From NCBI GenBank assembly GCA_047495785.1, contig JBLDXI010000013.1, forward strand, positions 2,170,001-2,234,000: a stretch of 64,000 nt of DNA. Direction: 5' to 3'. A model generated the notes under the pieces. The model had not been told where the DNA came from, searched no databases, and saw only the letters and a list, made by a program, of their open reading frames with translations. Source of the stretch: Lepidodermella squamata (taxonomy: Eukaryota; Gastrotricha). Every line of letters begins with the position of its first letter. Position 1 is the first letter of the stretch. Positions 44,609-55,452 of this stretch are shown here, in pieces. The position numbers and the translations under genes were made by a program.

Positions 44609-45543
44609 ATGATGATGATGATGATGTTGAACAAAGCGCTAGTTCTGTTATCTATTTTGTATCACCCAGTAAGTTCGCTCGCTAGATACAAAGCTTTAAT
44701 CCCAAACGGATACCAAGTTCCACATCCTTGCGATCCAGCAATAATATGGAGCGGTAAAATAACTATAATTTAATTAAAATTTTGGATAAATTCAGTTCTC
44801 CGCTATTCAAGGCGTTGGTCATGAAAGGCAAACAGGTGCAGGGGAGCGAAATGCATTCGGTCGAGATTTCAGCCTGGCAGGTCACATGTGGACGCCTGAT
44901 CTGTGCCGTAAGGACAGTGACGGCGATGGGCGGACGAATGGGCAGGAATTAGGCGATCCTAACTGCGTGTGGAGCTTCAACGCTAATGCAGCCGTTGCCG
45001 ATGCTAGCCAGATGTCTCACCCGGGTGTTTGCGAGCCGATCGAATCGCCGCGATGCGCTAATCGAAATTTATTCCTGCTGCTACCTGTCAATAACTGCTC
45101 GATGGCTGCGAGGTACAACGTCCCAAGATCCGAACGAAGTAATTTTTCTTATAAAAAAAAATTGAAAATTTTAAACGATTTTTGTAGCCTCAACTACGGC
45201 TCCAGCCATCAACGTCACAATGCGTTGGAATCCGACTACTCCAATGAATGAAACAGTTGCAATTTCGACTGCCATGATGTTGATAAATTCGACCACGATG
45301 GTAGCCCTGCCGACGACTGGCATGGCTCCAGCCCAGACTACGCCAGCAATTAGCCAACAGACGACGACAGGTCGACCGATGACGACCATGCCAGCCCAGC
45401 CTGTTGTTGCGGTTACTACTGCTGCTCCCGCCCAAGCAACTCCGGCTAAAACTTCGATGAATTCAAGAGCTTCGGGCATTCAATCAACTTATCAGGCGAT
45501 TCTTCTCGGCCTGCTGTATCTATCATATGGGAAATTTTACTGA
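44609..45543 (+). CDS. Temptin domain with Thr/Pro-rich stalk and hydrophobic C-terminus
   Basis: Three exons: 44609-44753, 44812-45138, 45188-45543; 275 aa. The ORF opens with six consecutive ATG codons (44609-44626), so the exact start is uncertain; any of them leads into the signal peptide. Temptin domain: IPNGYQVPHPC, GVGHERQTG, DSDGDGRTNGQELGDPNC, HPGVCEPIESPRCANRN. The stalk is rich in Thr, Pro and Ala (for example GRPMTTMPAQP) and the end is YQAILLGLLYLSYGKFY. Very similar in plan to the genes at 41758 and 46161. Confidence 0.83.
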
Positions 45544-46160
45544 AACCACACAAAAATCGAAATATTGCCATGTACCTCAATAAAGGCTGCCCGAACCTAT
45601 TCTTTAAGTTGATTAATTATTAACAATTTTTTAGCAAAATATTCAAGCTTTTAAAGCCATATTTTCGAATGGAACTTACCTTCAACCGGTGTTATTATAA
45701 ATTAATCTCACTCATCTTGTTAAAATGTTTTAGTATTTCAAGTAATTTTATGAAGTAATAAACCTTGATGTAGGTCAAGTTTCCAGTCAAGATTTTTTGT
45801 CTGAATCAGGACTTTGGCTTTTTTCAGGCTATAAGCCTCGTGATTTATTCGCATGCGTGTTCAAAAGTCTTTCCGAACGAACTTTCTCGCAGCGTTTTAA
45901 CGCAAATAATAGGCGTCCCGCAAAACTATAAGCAGCTGGCAAGCCGGAATACATCGGCAAAACGCAAAGAGCCGGAAGCGCAAAGTCTCGCAAGTCGTCA
46001 TTTTTTATATGACACTGCACGACACCACGCCCGCCTCCTCTCTGTCTCGCGCTTTCTTGCTAAAACTTGATATTTATCCTGAGGATCAATTTCACCCCAG
46101 GAGAGATAATCACCTGCGTTTTGGAACGCTCATAGTCGCAATTTCATCGGTCAGAAAAAA
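45544..46160. other. Intergenic region
   Basis: Ordinary spacer; an AATAAA (near 45579) lies just after the upstream stop. Nothing else recognised. Confidence 0.45.
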
Positions 46161-46867
46161 ATGTTAAAAATCACGCTAATTACCTGCGCAGTTTTTTCAC
46201 CAGCCCTGGGCTACAGCCGCTACAAACAGCTGTTGCCAAATGGTAACAGGGTACCACATCCCTGCGACTCGTCCCTGGTATGGGACGGCGTTGGTCACGA
46301 GCGAGTGACCGGCGGCGGTTTGCGGTCGCAATTCGGCCGCGATTTCGCCCTAGCTAACCACGTTTGGACCGTCGAGCTGTGTCGAAAGGATTCGGACGGC
46401 GATGGGCGCACGAATGGCATAGAACTGGGCGACCCTGATTGCGTCTGGTCGATGAACGGCATACCGGCTGTTACTGATGCGACGAAATTGTCCCATCCTG
46501 GGGTCTGCGAACCTGTCAACGCGCCAAGATGTGCAAATCGCAATGTTTTCCTTCTTTTACCATCAAATAACTGCCCGATCGCGGCTTCATTCAACCAAGG
46601 TAAAGAAGTAGTTTAAATTAAAAAATTGAGTTTTAAATATTTCAATTTCCAGCTCCTAATGGAACTTCATTCAATTTCACGGCGTTTGAGAGTGTTCGAT
46701 CTGCTAATCCTGTAACAACTGCCCTACCAATTACCGTTGTTTCGGCAGAAAAAGTGAAGCAATCTCTTAGCGAAAGGTCATCAGCTAGTGGATCGAAATT
46801 GTCTGAAAAATATCTCTTACCAAAAATGTTACTCATTCTGTATACATTTTTTATTGTGGCAATCTAA
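46161..46867 (+). CDS. Temptin domain with short stalk and hydrophobic C-terminus
   Basis: Two exons, 46161-46599 and 46653-46867; 217 aa. Signal peptide, LPNGNRVPHPC, GVGHERVTG, DSDGDGRTNGIELGDPDC, HPGVCEPVNAPRCANRNVFLLLP. Exon 2 adds a short Ser/Val-rich stalk and a strong hydrophobic end (MLLILYTFFIVAI). It lacks the intron that interrupts the domain in the genes at 41758 and 44609, consistent with intron loss after duplication. Last member of the array in this window. Confidence 0.83.
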
Positions 46868-48065
46868 TTGCGATCAATTAATTAATTTGAGAGGGGTCAA
46901 TAAAAAAGTTATATTTAGAAAAATTTCGTTGGTTTTAATTTATTTTAGGGCTAGTATTTATTTTGTCCATCAAACGCTTATAGCCGCTAATCGTTGCTGT
47001 ATGTATGACGGAAGCGGAGGAAATAATAACAGCTGAGACTTTGTTTACTTGAAAACACGCTCCCTGAAGTCCGCGTTTAATCGCCTCGAGATTAATAATG
47101 ATACAAATAATATTGACACGTCTCGATAAATCATCGCTGAGTCATCGATTAATTTTTATTGCGTCTCATACCTAATTTTTTGGCTATTGACCATGACCAC
47201 AGACAAACGTTAATACTCGATGGAATTTCGTCCAAATATCACGCTTTCAAAATTTGCGTTAATTGACCTCGCTAATTAGTTGCATGGCCACTAAGTGAAC
47301 ATTTCTGCGCGGCGAACGCAACCTGAAGCCGCGGCACGTTTCGTCCTGTTCAAACACGAGTCGGATGACACTAATTACGGCAAGTAAACACTAATTAACT
47401 ACTGTGGCAGTGGTCAACTATTTTATTGACCGGACATTTCCGAGGCAACAGCACCATCAGCAGGCTTGCTGCTATACTGCGAAAAAATCAGGCCAAAAGT
47501 GGCGCCGCTTTTGAAATGTCGGCATCGCGCATCAAAATATTATCACTTGTAACTCGCAGTCACATTTTGTTGTTTGTACAAATATTTTCGGCGTTTTTCA
47601 AAAGTTTCCAAGCTTTGAAGAACACAAAACAAAAATAACAACATCAACGTGTAAAAATTTGTTAGGTAGTAGCTGTGTGTGCTCGCGCGCGTAATTTGAA
47701 TTTAAATCTTGAAACAATTAGCTCTCACGAGTGAACAGCTACCATGCATGTGAAAGCCACTGCCACGCTCTGCCATTCTGAGCGAGCGCGCGCGAAAAGT
47801 GTCTCCTGAAAATAATCGGCACGTGCGCGCAAGCTGCGAAAGATATTACATACGTACATTCATCAGGTCTGTGTTTGCGCAAAAGTGAAAATGCGCATTT
47901 TATTTCACAGCGATATGATGATTATGGCGACTTTTAAAAGAATACAGAATTTTTTTTCACATCCGCACGACACGAATTTTTTCAACTCTCGAAATCCTGC
48001 TAATTGAGTCTTTTTCTCAGATCTTTACTTCAATCTCAATTTATTATTTTTTTGCAGAATTAATT
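46868..48065. other. Intergenic region
   Basis: 1.2 kb upstream of the LDL-receptor-like gene, with scattered GCGCGC words around 47680-47830. No gene, RNA or repeat recognised. Confidence 0.45.
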
Positions 48066-51000
48066 ATGAAAATATTACTTATTCGGTTAACATTTACCTT
48101 ATTAACAATCAATTTATCAAACGCTGCGAATGAACGGTTGAGAATCAGCGTTCAGCCGCCTTATATTGATCTGTCTCAGCCGAATCCTGGCGCAACTGTT
48201 ACTTTCTACATCTCCGCCTATTGCCCGGCGTCTTTGAGCATTTTCAACGAAAAAACTGGTCAAGTTTTAATTACGCAGGAAAACGTGACCGAAAACACGC
48301 CGCTTCGACTTGACAGTGTTTCTGTCACCGCTAACGGATTCTACATTGCGATTTGCGTCCTGGCTAATGGGAACGATAATTCGAATATTACGACGATTTT
48401 TAGAACTCGGCCTGTCGAGCTGAAAATCGGAGCGAATCCGCGTATTTTAGCCATCGATATTCGGCGGGGTAGTAGCTTGGAGGCGGACGCTTTCTACAAT
48501 TTATCGCGAACTTCAAGTGCGAACTTCCAGGACCATTTCAGCCTACATCGAGCGACGGAATTCGTGCCGAATTCAATTGATTTCGGCAATTATGACCATG
48601 TCGCAATTTTGGTGACAGTCGCAACTGGTTTAGATACATCGGCTGGGAAATCCGGGGAGAATAATATCATTCTCTCAATTCCTCAATTCGATCAAAATGG
48701 AACTTATAGCTTTGTTCAAAAGGGACCTCTTATCATGCGAAGCAACAAAACGTAAAATATTTGAAGTACATAATTCCCGAAAATTTTATCTTGATTTTTG
48801 AAGGGATGGAGCAATTATGGTATTTACCTACACATTTCTGTTGAGCAAGAACGATCTCGTCGCTTCAGGACTTTGCTACGTCGAAGGGACTGCAATTGCA
48901 TCGTTTCGCAGTTCGCCAATAATTCACGATCGAGTCACGTTCCGCTTCGAAATGGCCTACGACCCCTCGGTGTCGTCGATAATTGGTTGGCTAAATTTTC
49001 CCGAATAATTAAAAATTATTAACCCAACTTAATTAGTTGATCGATCGCCTGATGGCAAAGATTCATGCAGCTGTGTCTTCACCTGCAAAGCTGCCGGTTG
49101 CCCTTCGGATAAAATAGCATCCTATGAATGGGCTTTCTACGACCTGCCAAGTGATTCCGAGCAAGACTATGAACTAAGTCATTCTGACGATTACATCGAC
49201 CTGGGCGATGGCACGATTTCACCGAAAAAGCTCAATTACGTCCCGGGCAATCTTGCCCGGCTTGATCAATACATGTTGAACGCTTCAGCCTGCCAAAAAC
49301 TCTACGATAGCATTATGAAAAGCCACGAGGCTAATTCTTATCGAATCAGCTGTCGCGTTGTGTCATCCGGGAGTTCGAGGGAGTTTCTAAGCACCCTGCC
49401 TAGTGGCGTCTCCGGGCTTCAGGTTAAAGCGGCTTCGAATCATGCGAATCTTTACGAATTGCTGCGGCCGTGTTCGGTCGATGAGTTTCAATGCGTGAAA
49501 TCGAAGCAGTGTATACCTGTGACTAAGGTTTGCGACCAGCAGTCTGATTGTATTGACGGGTCGGACGAAGACAGGTCGGCTCGGAACTGCACGCGGCAGA
49601 TCAGCTTCCTTAACAACATCGACTTCAAATGCCCTTATGGGCAGTTTCACTGCAAAAACTCAAGTGAGTGCATTGGTAAAATTTTATTGCTTGAATAGGG
49701 TGAAATCAATTCACGGAACTATTAAGGTGGGTTTGCAAATAGCACGGACATATCTGCCCATACCTGTGGGTCAGCAAGTTTTGAAAGCGGGATGAAGCTA
49801 ATTCAGATAGACTAAAGCTATAATTGGAAAAGTCCTATGATCATCCGAGACGCTCTACTGAGCATTCGGGCAGGCGCAGTAGCATCCTGGGCGGACGGTG
49901 TAGTCGGATGAGCTGAACTCGATCGTTGTTTCGTTGGGCTTGAAGAAACCAGCACCGCCGTGCTCAGGGCGACCTTGTTGTTGACGCTGGTTGTTGCTAC
50001 CGGCTTGTTGTTGGCGAGCACCCTGCTGCTGGCTATTGGTCTCGTTGAACTTGGGCATATCGGCGCAGTAGCACACGCATTCGGCGTATCTCACCCACTG
50101 GGGAGCCGGCATTTCGGGCCTGGAGGAAGAGGATGACGCGTCGACTCCAGCTCGGCCGCTGAAACCGGCAGACAGGCGGCCACCTTGAACATTGCCTCGG
50201 TTGTCAGCGAAAACGCAGGCAACGGCCAAAACAGCAGAAATGATCAGAACGCGAGACATGCTTGAGGATTAGAACTTTTTCAGTTAGTTGAATGTAGAAG
50301 TTGAATTGTTGCTTTGATTCGATGATGTGGATGAGCTGAAATCTGCCGGTTATATAGGAAAATTTGTCTCGCTTGACCTGGCGCCTCCGCCAAATATTTG
50401 TAGTAAACACTCCCTCTTGCCCACGTTTCACTATAGTTTTTTCTAAAGGCAACTCACAACTATGACGTGCACGAAGTTTTTTCGTGTAAAATCTTATAAT
50501 TTCATCAATGAAAAGCCCTATTAGTGTTCATCACGAATGAGTTTATAATATGGTAGAAATTACGTTTCCGTTATCTTTCGAGGTGTGGGAAGGGTAAATT
50601 CACCTCATTTTTGTTGCCAATTTTTCAGAGGAATGCATCCTTATGTCGAAAAAGTGCGATTTCATCCAAGACTGCCTCGACAATTCGGATGAAGACAACT
50701 GTTTCCGCGACTCTTGCTTAGCCGATCGCCAATTTCGATGCAAAAACGGGCAGTGCGTGAGTCACGACTCGGTCTGTGACGGGCGAGCCCAATGCACCGA
50801 TAAATCCGACGAATCCGACGACTTGTGCAAGTCGTGCGATCCAGGCAGCCGAAATCCTGACATGTGGCGATGTCTGTTATCCGAAAAATGCGTTCACACC
50901 AGCCGGCTATGCGACGGCCGGCAAGACTGCGGCGCTTCAGACGCATCGGACGAATCAACTGAGGCGTGTAAAGAGGCGTTCCAACTTCAAATTTCTCGAG

Positions 51001-54000
51001 ATTTCGATAAATGCCCAGCTAATACGATCAAATGCTCGACGAGTTCGATTTGCGTGCCCGTTACAAATGTCTGCGACGGAGTACCGCACTGCTGCCCTGA
51101 TTTCGCGAAATTATTGTCTAGTCACGGTTATAATGGGACTCATTATGGCGATTGTGAGTCTACGGACGAGATTGGTTGTGAAACTGGACAGTGCTACCCG
51201 AAAAACGAATGCGAACAGGTAATTATAATTTTTTTCTAATTTTTCCCGAATTTTTAAATTTTAGTTTTAATTTTTAAATTTAAATTTTAAATTCTTAATT
51301 TTTTTTTAAGAATTGCGTTAGTGTGAAATTGAGAACGGACCACTCAGTTTGCGGCTCTTCAAACAGCCAGCCTGGTCATTACTGCTCTTGCAAACGTGGT
51401 TTTCAGCGATCAGTGTCAAATTTCAGCGAATGCCTCGATATTGACGAATGTTCATCTCCCTTATCGAACAATTGTTCGCAAATTTGTGCCAATACTATTG
51501 GAAGTTACGAGTGTTTGTGCAGCATTGGTTACGAAGAAGTGACCTTGCAGCCTAATAACACAATTCCAGCTGGTATCAGTTGCCGATTTCCTGAAAAAAT
51601 CGACCCGCACATCGTTTTCATCTACGCTGATTCGATTCGGCTATTAAATGGGTCAAAGAACCAGGTCATCGCCCACTCTTCAAAGTTGGGCCAGGAGATC
51701 GGGGTATTTGAGAGGTTTTACATTCATTTTTTCGAGATTAATGTGTTTTAAACAGGCCATGGATGTTGATATTCGAGATGGCACGGTGATTTATGTGGAA
51801 ACTGGAACTTGGAACCTTCGCCGAACTGCGTTGCCGATTTTTTCATCAGCCGAAAATTCCGACCATAGCAACATTCAACCTCCTTCAATTTCCCTCGCGA
51901 TTCCGAACGGATTCTTTCCGAATATTATCGATATTTCCATCGATTTTATCGGCGATAATTTGTATATTGCTTACGTGAAAGGCGAGACTAACCGAGTAAG
52001 CGTTTCGCTGGCGGATGGGCGTTACCCGAAAACGATTTATGAGAGCCATTTGAACGAAATTACGAGTATCGCTGTCAATCCTCTATTCGGACGACTCTAC
52101 ATCGCAACCTACTCGAAAGCTGACAATAAATTGGTGATTATTTTCTCGTCCATGGACGGCGATACAAGTTATGATAAGAAAATTTTCGAAATGAAAATTG
52201 AGGAATTCGGTTCGAATATGATTGCGCCAAGAATATCGGCGATCAGCATCGACTTCCCTGCCGGCCGGCTTTACTTCTCAATTTCTTGCGAAGAAAGCGA
52301 TTTTACAGCTATTTATATCGCCAACTTTGATGGATCTGGCTTGGCGCGACTTGGCATCCACCGACTGAATCCCGTTCCGAAATCGTTCGACGTTTACCAA
52401 GATTCTATTATCGGAATTTTTTCGTCGATTTTCTCGGAGAAGCCTGATGGTTTATCTTATGTTGCCGAAATCGACAAATTCGGGAGGTTGAGCTCGAATA
52501 GCGGTAAAGGTGGCAATTTAACTGGACCGCTTGTGACCGGCCAAGTTAGCCACGTTCGAGTTTTCCATCCTTTGAAAGCCGGATTACTGCCCAATGCACC
52601 GTGCGATGCCTTGAAATGCTCACATTTGTGCCTGCTCAAGTCAAATGGTAGCGCCACCTGTGCTTGTCCACAGGGTGTTTCTCTCATGGCGAGAAATAGG
52701 TCAAAATGCGACACTGCCGTTGTTATTAAACCTCCGCAACACCCTCGTGATTGCCTTATGAATTGCCCTCAGACGAGGGGCAGGTGTGTTAAGGTGGCCA
52801 ATAGCCAGGAAGATGTATTCGTTTGCAAATGTTTCGAGCCTTACTTTGGACCTAGCTGCAACTCGACTAACCACAAAGGATTCGTTCCACCGATGGCTAA
52901 ATCAAAGCTGAAAAACCAAAATATGGTAAATATCGATTTTTCTTCAATTTTAAAAATTTCAATAGATTTCAAACAATTTATTTTGAATTTCGTAAAAACG
53001 AAAAATATAAGAAATTCATTTTGGAATAATTTTGCAATTGACCGTTAACAAGTGAAAATTGGGGTTTGGGGAATTTTCTGTAATTTTTCCAGCTAATAGA
53101 AAAAGTGTGTTGACTTGAAGAGGGACGATTCATGGAATCCTAGATGTTTTTAGTCAGTTTCCCTAAGGATTTTGAATGCTTAAAATCAGACGTCTAGGAG
53201 GCTCCCATCAACCTCAATAGACGTCGATTGAGATTGACGTGGAAGCATTATTCCATCAAAATTTTTGAACATCTAGCAAAAGGTTCCTCACCTCAAATTT
53301 CCCTAAAAAATCTCGACTGCGCATAAGAAAATAACACCAGAATTTTTTTCACGACTAATTAGATATGAATTGATGCAATAAAAAAACTATAATTTTTAAG
53401 GCAGCACTTTTCGAAATGAGAAATTTTACCCGTGATGTTTGAAGCCCATTTTTTGAGTAATTCTGCTGACTATCAACCTATTTTTGATATCGTTCGACTC
53501 TATAGTTCATTGATCTTGAATGCGGCATCAAAATCTCAAAAATTTCGCCAATCCTCTTTTTCATTTGTTAACGGTCAATTTAATAATTAATAATTGCTCT
53601 CAAAAATGAGACCTTATACCAAAAATCAAAATTTTAAAATGTTGAATTTTTTTAAATTTTTTATAAAATTCCCAAAATTATGAAATTAAATTTTTGGGCA
53701 AAATTAATTGACTCGATATTTCTTTGAATTAAATGTGTAATAAAAAATACTTCATTGTATAATTTTACAGACCTTACCAGCTGATAATTTTACGAATGAA
53801 TCGGAGCTCAATGTTGCGGCGAAAACGTCATCTCAACGGCCTTTCGTTTTGATAAGTCACCGAGCAGTCGGCAATTACATGGGATACTTCGTGTCCGTGA
53901 CCATTCTCGTCGCCCTAGTCGCTTTTCTCCTGCTCACCCTACTCGCGATTGCTTGCTATAGGAAAGCAACGCGCCCTCATCGCGCAACTTTACCGACGAA

Positions 54001-54310
54001 AAAACTGAACAAAAAACGCCGCCGGCCAGTCGCTGACCAGCATTCGACGGCATCTAGCGACGATGTGCCTATGACTTGTGATCAACGCGTTTCACTCGCT
54101 GATTTTCTGGTTAGACAAGAGCAGCAGCTAAGGTCGAGTAATGCTGGCAATAACTCGGAAGAATTTGTTCAATGTGAGCAAATTATTCCACCCGCTGCTC
54201 AAGAACTCGACTTCCCACCGCCTATGATTACAGTCAGCTCATCCGCAGATGACAGCAGACAGCAGCCAAGTCAAAAGAATAACGAACAAAACAGCGAACA
54301 CAGGTTTTGA
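48066..54310 (+). CDS. LDL-receptor-like membrane protein with novel N-terminal region
   Basis: Seven exons: 48066-48751, 48804-48985, 49037-49663, 50629-51218, 51311-51703, 51756-52925, 53771-54310; 1395 aa, all phases closing. Signal peptide; about 470 residues of a region I do not recognise outside this window; five LDLR class A repeats (e.g. CIPVTKVCDQQSDCIDGSDED, CDFIQDCLDNSDEDNC); EGF units including DIDECSSPLSNNCSQIC; a beta-propeller-like region (about 820-1110); a further EGF unit; one membrane segment (YFVSVTILVALVAFLLLTLLAIACY); and a tail of about 120 residues without NPxY. This order matches LDLR/LRP endocytic receptors. Intron 3 contains an antisense gene and intron 6 contains a MITE. 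Poly(A) signal 54384-54389. Confidence 0.82.
49855..50259 (-). CDS. Small secreted protein with stand-alone double CxCxC module, nested in an intron
   Basis: Single exon, 134 aa, antisense within intron 3 (49664-50628) of the LDL-receptor-like gene. Signal peptide about residues 1-18. WVRYAECVCYCADMPKFNET (Cys 61, 63, 65) is followed by a Gln/Gly/Asn-rich linker and VRPGCYCACPNAQ (Cys 126, 128, 130). The same two-part pattern ends five of the temptin genes (WKLRESCTCYCLDKPPRN ... CICAC). There are no cysteines between the triads. A TATA box lies at 50350-50356. Extracellular; function unknown; disulfide cross-linking or metal binding are possibilities only. Confidence 0.83.
   Translation of the reverse strand: MSRVLIISAVLAVACVFADNRGNVQGGRLSAGFSGRAGVDASSSSSRPEMPAPQWVRYAECVCYCADMPKFNETNSQQQGARQQQAGSNNQRQQQGRPEHGGAGFFKPNETTIEFSSSDYTVRPGCYCACPNAQ
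50350..50356 (-). promoter_or_regulatory. TATA box of the nested gene
   Basis: Minus strand CCTATATAACC, about 90 bases before the ATG at 50259. It supports an independent promoter inside the host intron. Confidence 0.65.
53038..53578. mobile_element. MITE, short copy, in an intron
   Basis: Ends TTGACCGTTAACAAGTGAAA and inverted TTTTCATTTGTTAACGGTCAA. Internal sequence such as TTGACTT..GA.GGACGA and CATTGATCTTGAA..CG.CATCAAA is shared with 42800-43733. It lies in intron 6 of the LDL-receptor-like gene; 541 bases, non-coding. Confidence 0.8.
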
Positions 54311-54465
54311 ATGAAAATTATTGCAATTCACAACTTTATTAGTGATCAGTATAACTGAATGGAATATTATATAGAGAGTGGAGAATAAAATTGAAATTAA
54401 TTTTATTATTTCAGTGATTCACAGAATCTTAGTTATAAATTTCTCGCCTTGGAAAATGGGTTTTT

Positions 54466-55026
54466 TTATGACTTTGGACAAGCGCAGTAGCAGCCGCCGC
54501 GGACTTGGAAACTGACTGTGTTGTTGAATTCAGGCGATAGGGTGATATTTCTTGGCATGCCGCCCATACCACCCCGCATACCGCCCATACCGCCTCGCAT
54601 ACCGCCCATACCCCCTCGCTGCTGGCCCATGCCCTGTCCTCCCTGCTGGCCTCTTCCACCCTGCTGGCCTCTTCCTCCTTGCTGGCCTCTTCCTCCCTGC
54701 TGGCCTTGTTGGTCCTGCTGGCCATCTTGGCCTTGTTGTTGACCCTGACGGCCTTGTTGCCACTGTCGGGTGTCATTTCCTCGTGACCAGTTGCCTTGCG
54801 TCCAGTTTCTAGCTGGCATGTCCCTGCAGTAGCAAATGCATCCGTCGTGTTTACTCCAAGTGGGTTCTGTACGGTTTGCCATCATCATGTTTCGTCCTCG
54901 ACCATTGCCACCTTGTTGGCCCCAACCACCCTGCTGTCCATTGCCACCTCTGCTCCATGGCTGTTGCGCCACGATGCAAACAACAGCAAGAGCCAAGACA
55001 GTGAAGCTGACGCTCACAAACGACAT
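54466..55026 (-). CDS. Small secreted Gly/Gln-rich protein with double CxCxC module
   Basis: Single exon, 186 aa, minus strand, convergent with the LDL-receptor-like gene. Signal peptide about residues 1-20. WSKHDGCICYCRDMPARN (Cys 63, 65, 67), then a long linker of QQGGRG and RGGMGGM repeats, then VRGGCYCACPKS (Cys 179, 181, 183). The first triad with its following D-P-N pattern matches the temptin-gene tails and the nested gene at 49855. TATA box at 55093-55098, minus-strand poly(A) signal near 54407-54402. Repeat-rich linkers of this kind occur in secreted matrix or adhesive proteins (inference). Confidence 0.83.
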   Translation of the reverse strand: MSFVSVSFTVLALAVVCIVAQQPWSRGGNGQQGGWGQQGGNGRGRNMMMANRTEPTWSKHDGCICYCRDMPARNWTQGNWSRGNDTRQWQQGRQGQQQGQDGQQDQQGQQGGRGQQGGRGQQGGRGQQGGQGMGQQRGGMGGMRGGMGGMRGGMGGMPRNITLSPEFNNTVSFQVRGGCYCACPKS

Positions 55027-55092
55027 TTTTGGTGGATTTTTGGTATTTTAGAGTTTTGGAGAAATGACACGGCTGTAACTTGTGAGAGAGGC

Positions 55093-55098
55093 TTTATA
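55093..55098 (-). promoter_or_regulatory. TATA box
   Basis: Minus strand GGCTATAAAGCC, about 70 bases before the ATG at 55026; the same core as the temptin-gene TATA boxes at 10768 and 14764. Confidence 0.7.
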
Positions 55099-55452
55099 GC
55101 CACTGGAACCTTATAGCCAGGGTAGGAAAAGTCGTGCCTACATTGACACGATTTCATCTTAGGATCTTTGCTGGCATTAAACTGGATGACGTAGGTGTGA
55201 TCACGTTTCTTTTCAAAGCATCATCGCGTTTTTTTATTTGGGCTCAAATGGGATTAATTCTTGGGCACCAGTAGAAGATTGCTGGCTTCATTGCTTTACC
55301 TCATTGCTTAAAATAAAAAATAATAATAAAACGGGGGAAAAGGTGTTTTATTTTTTTGAAAACATAGCAACAGAGTCTCAATTTCGGATGAATACTTGAA
55401 ATCGCCATTTTATTTGCAATTGTATTTCATTGAAGTAATACCGGCACCAAAA

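Noticed and set aside
54518-54812. Pro/Leu-rich + strand ORFs over the small secreted gene
   Set aside because: Shadows of the Gly/Gln repeats; the minus strand has a signal peptide, TATA box and conserved cysteines.
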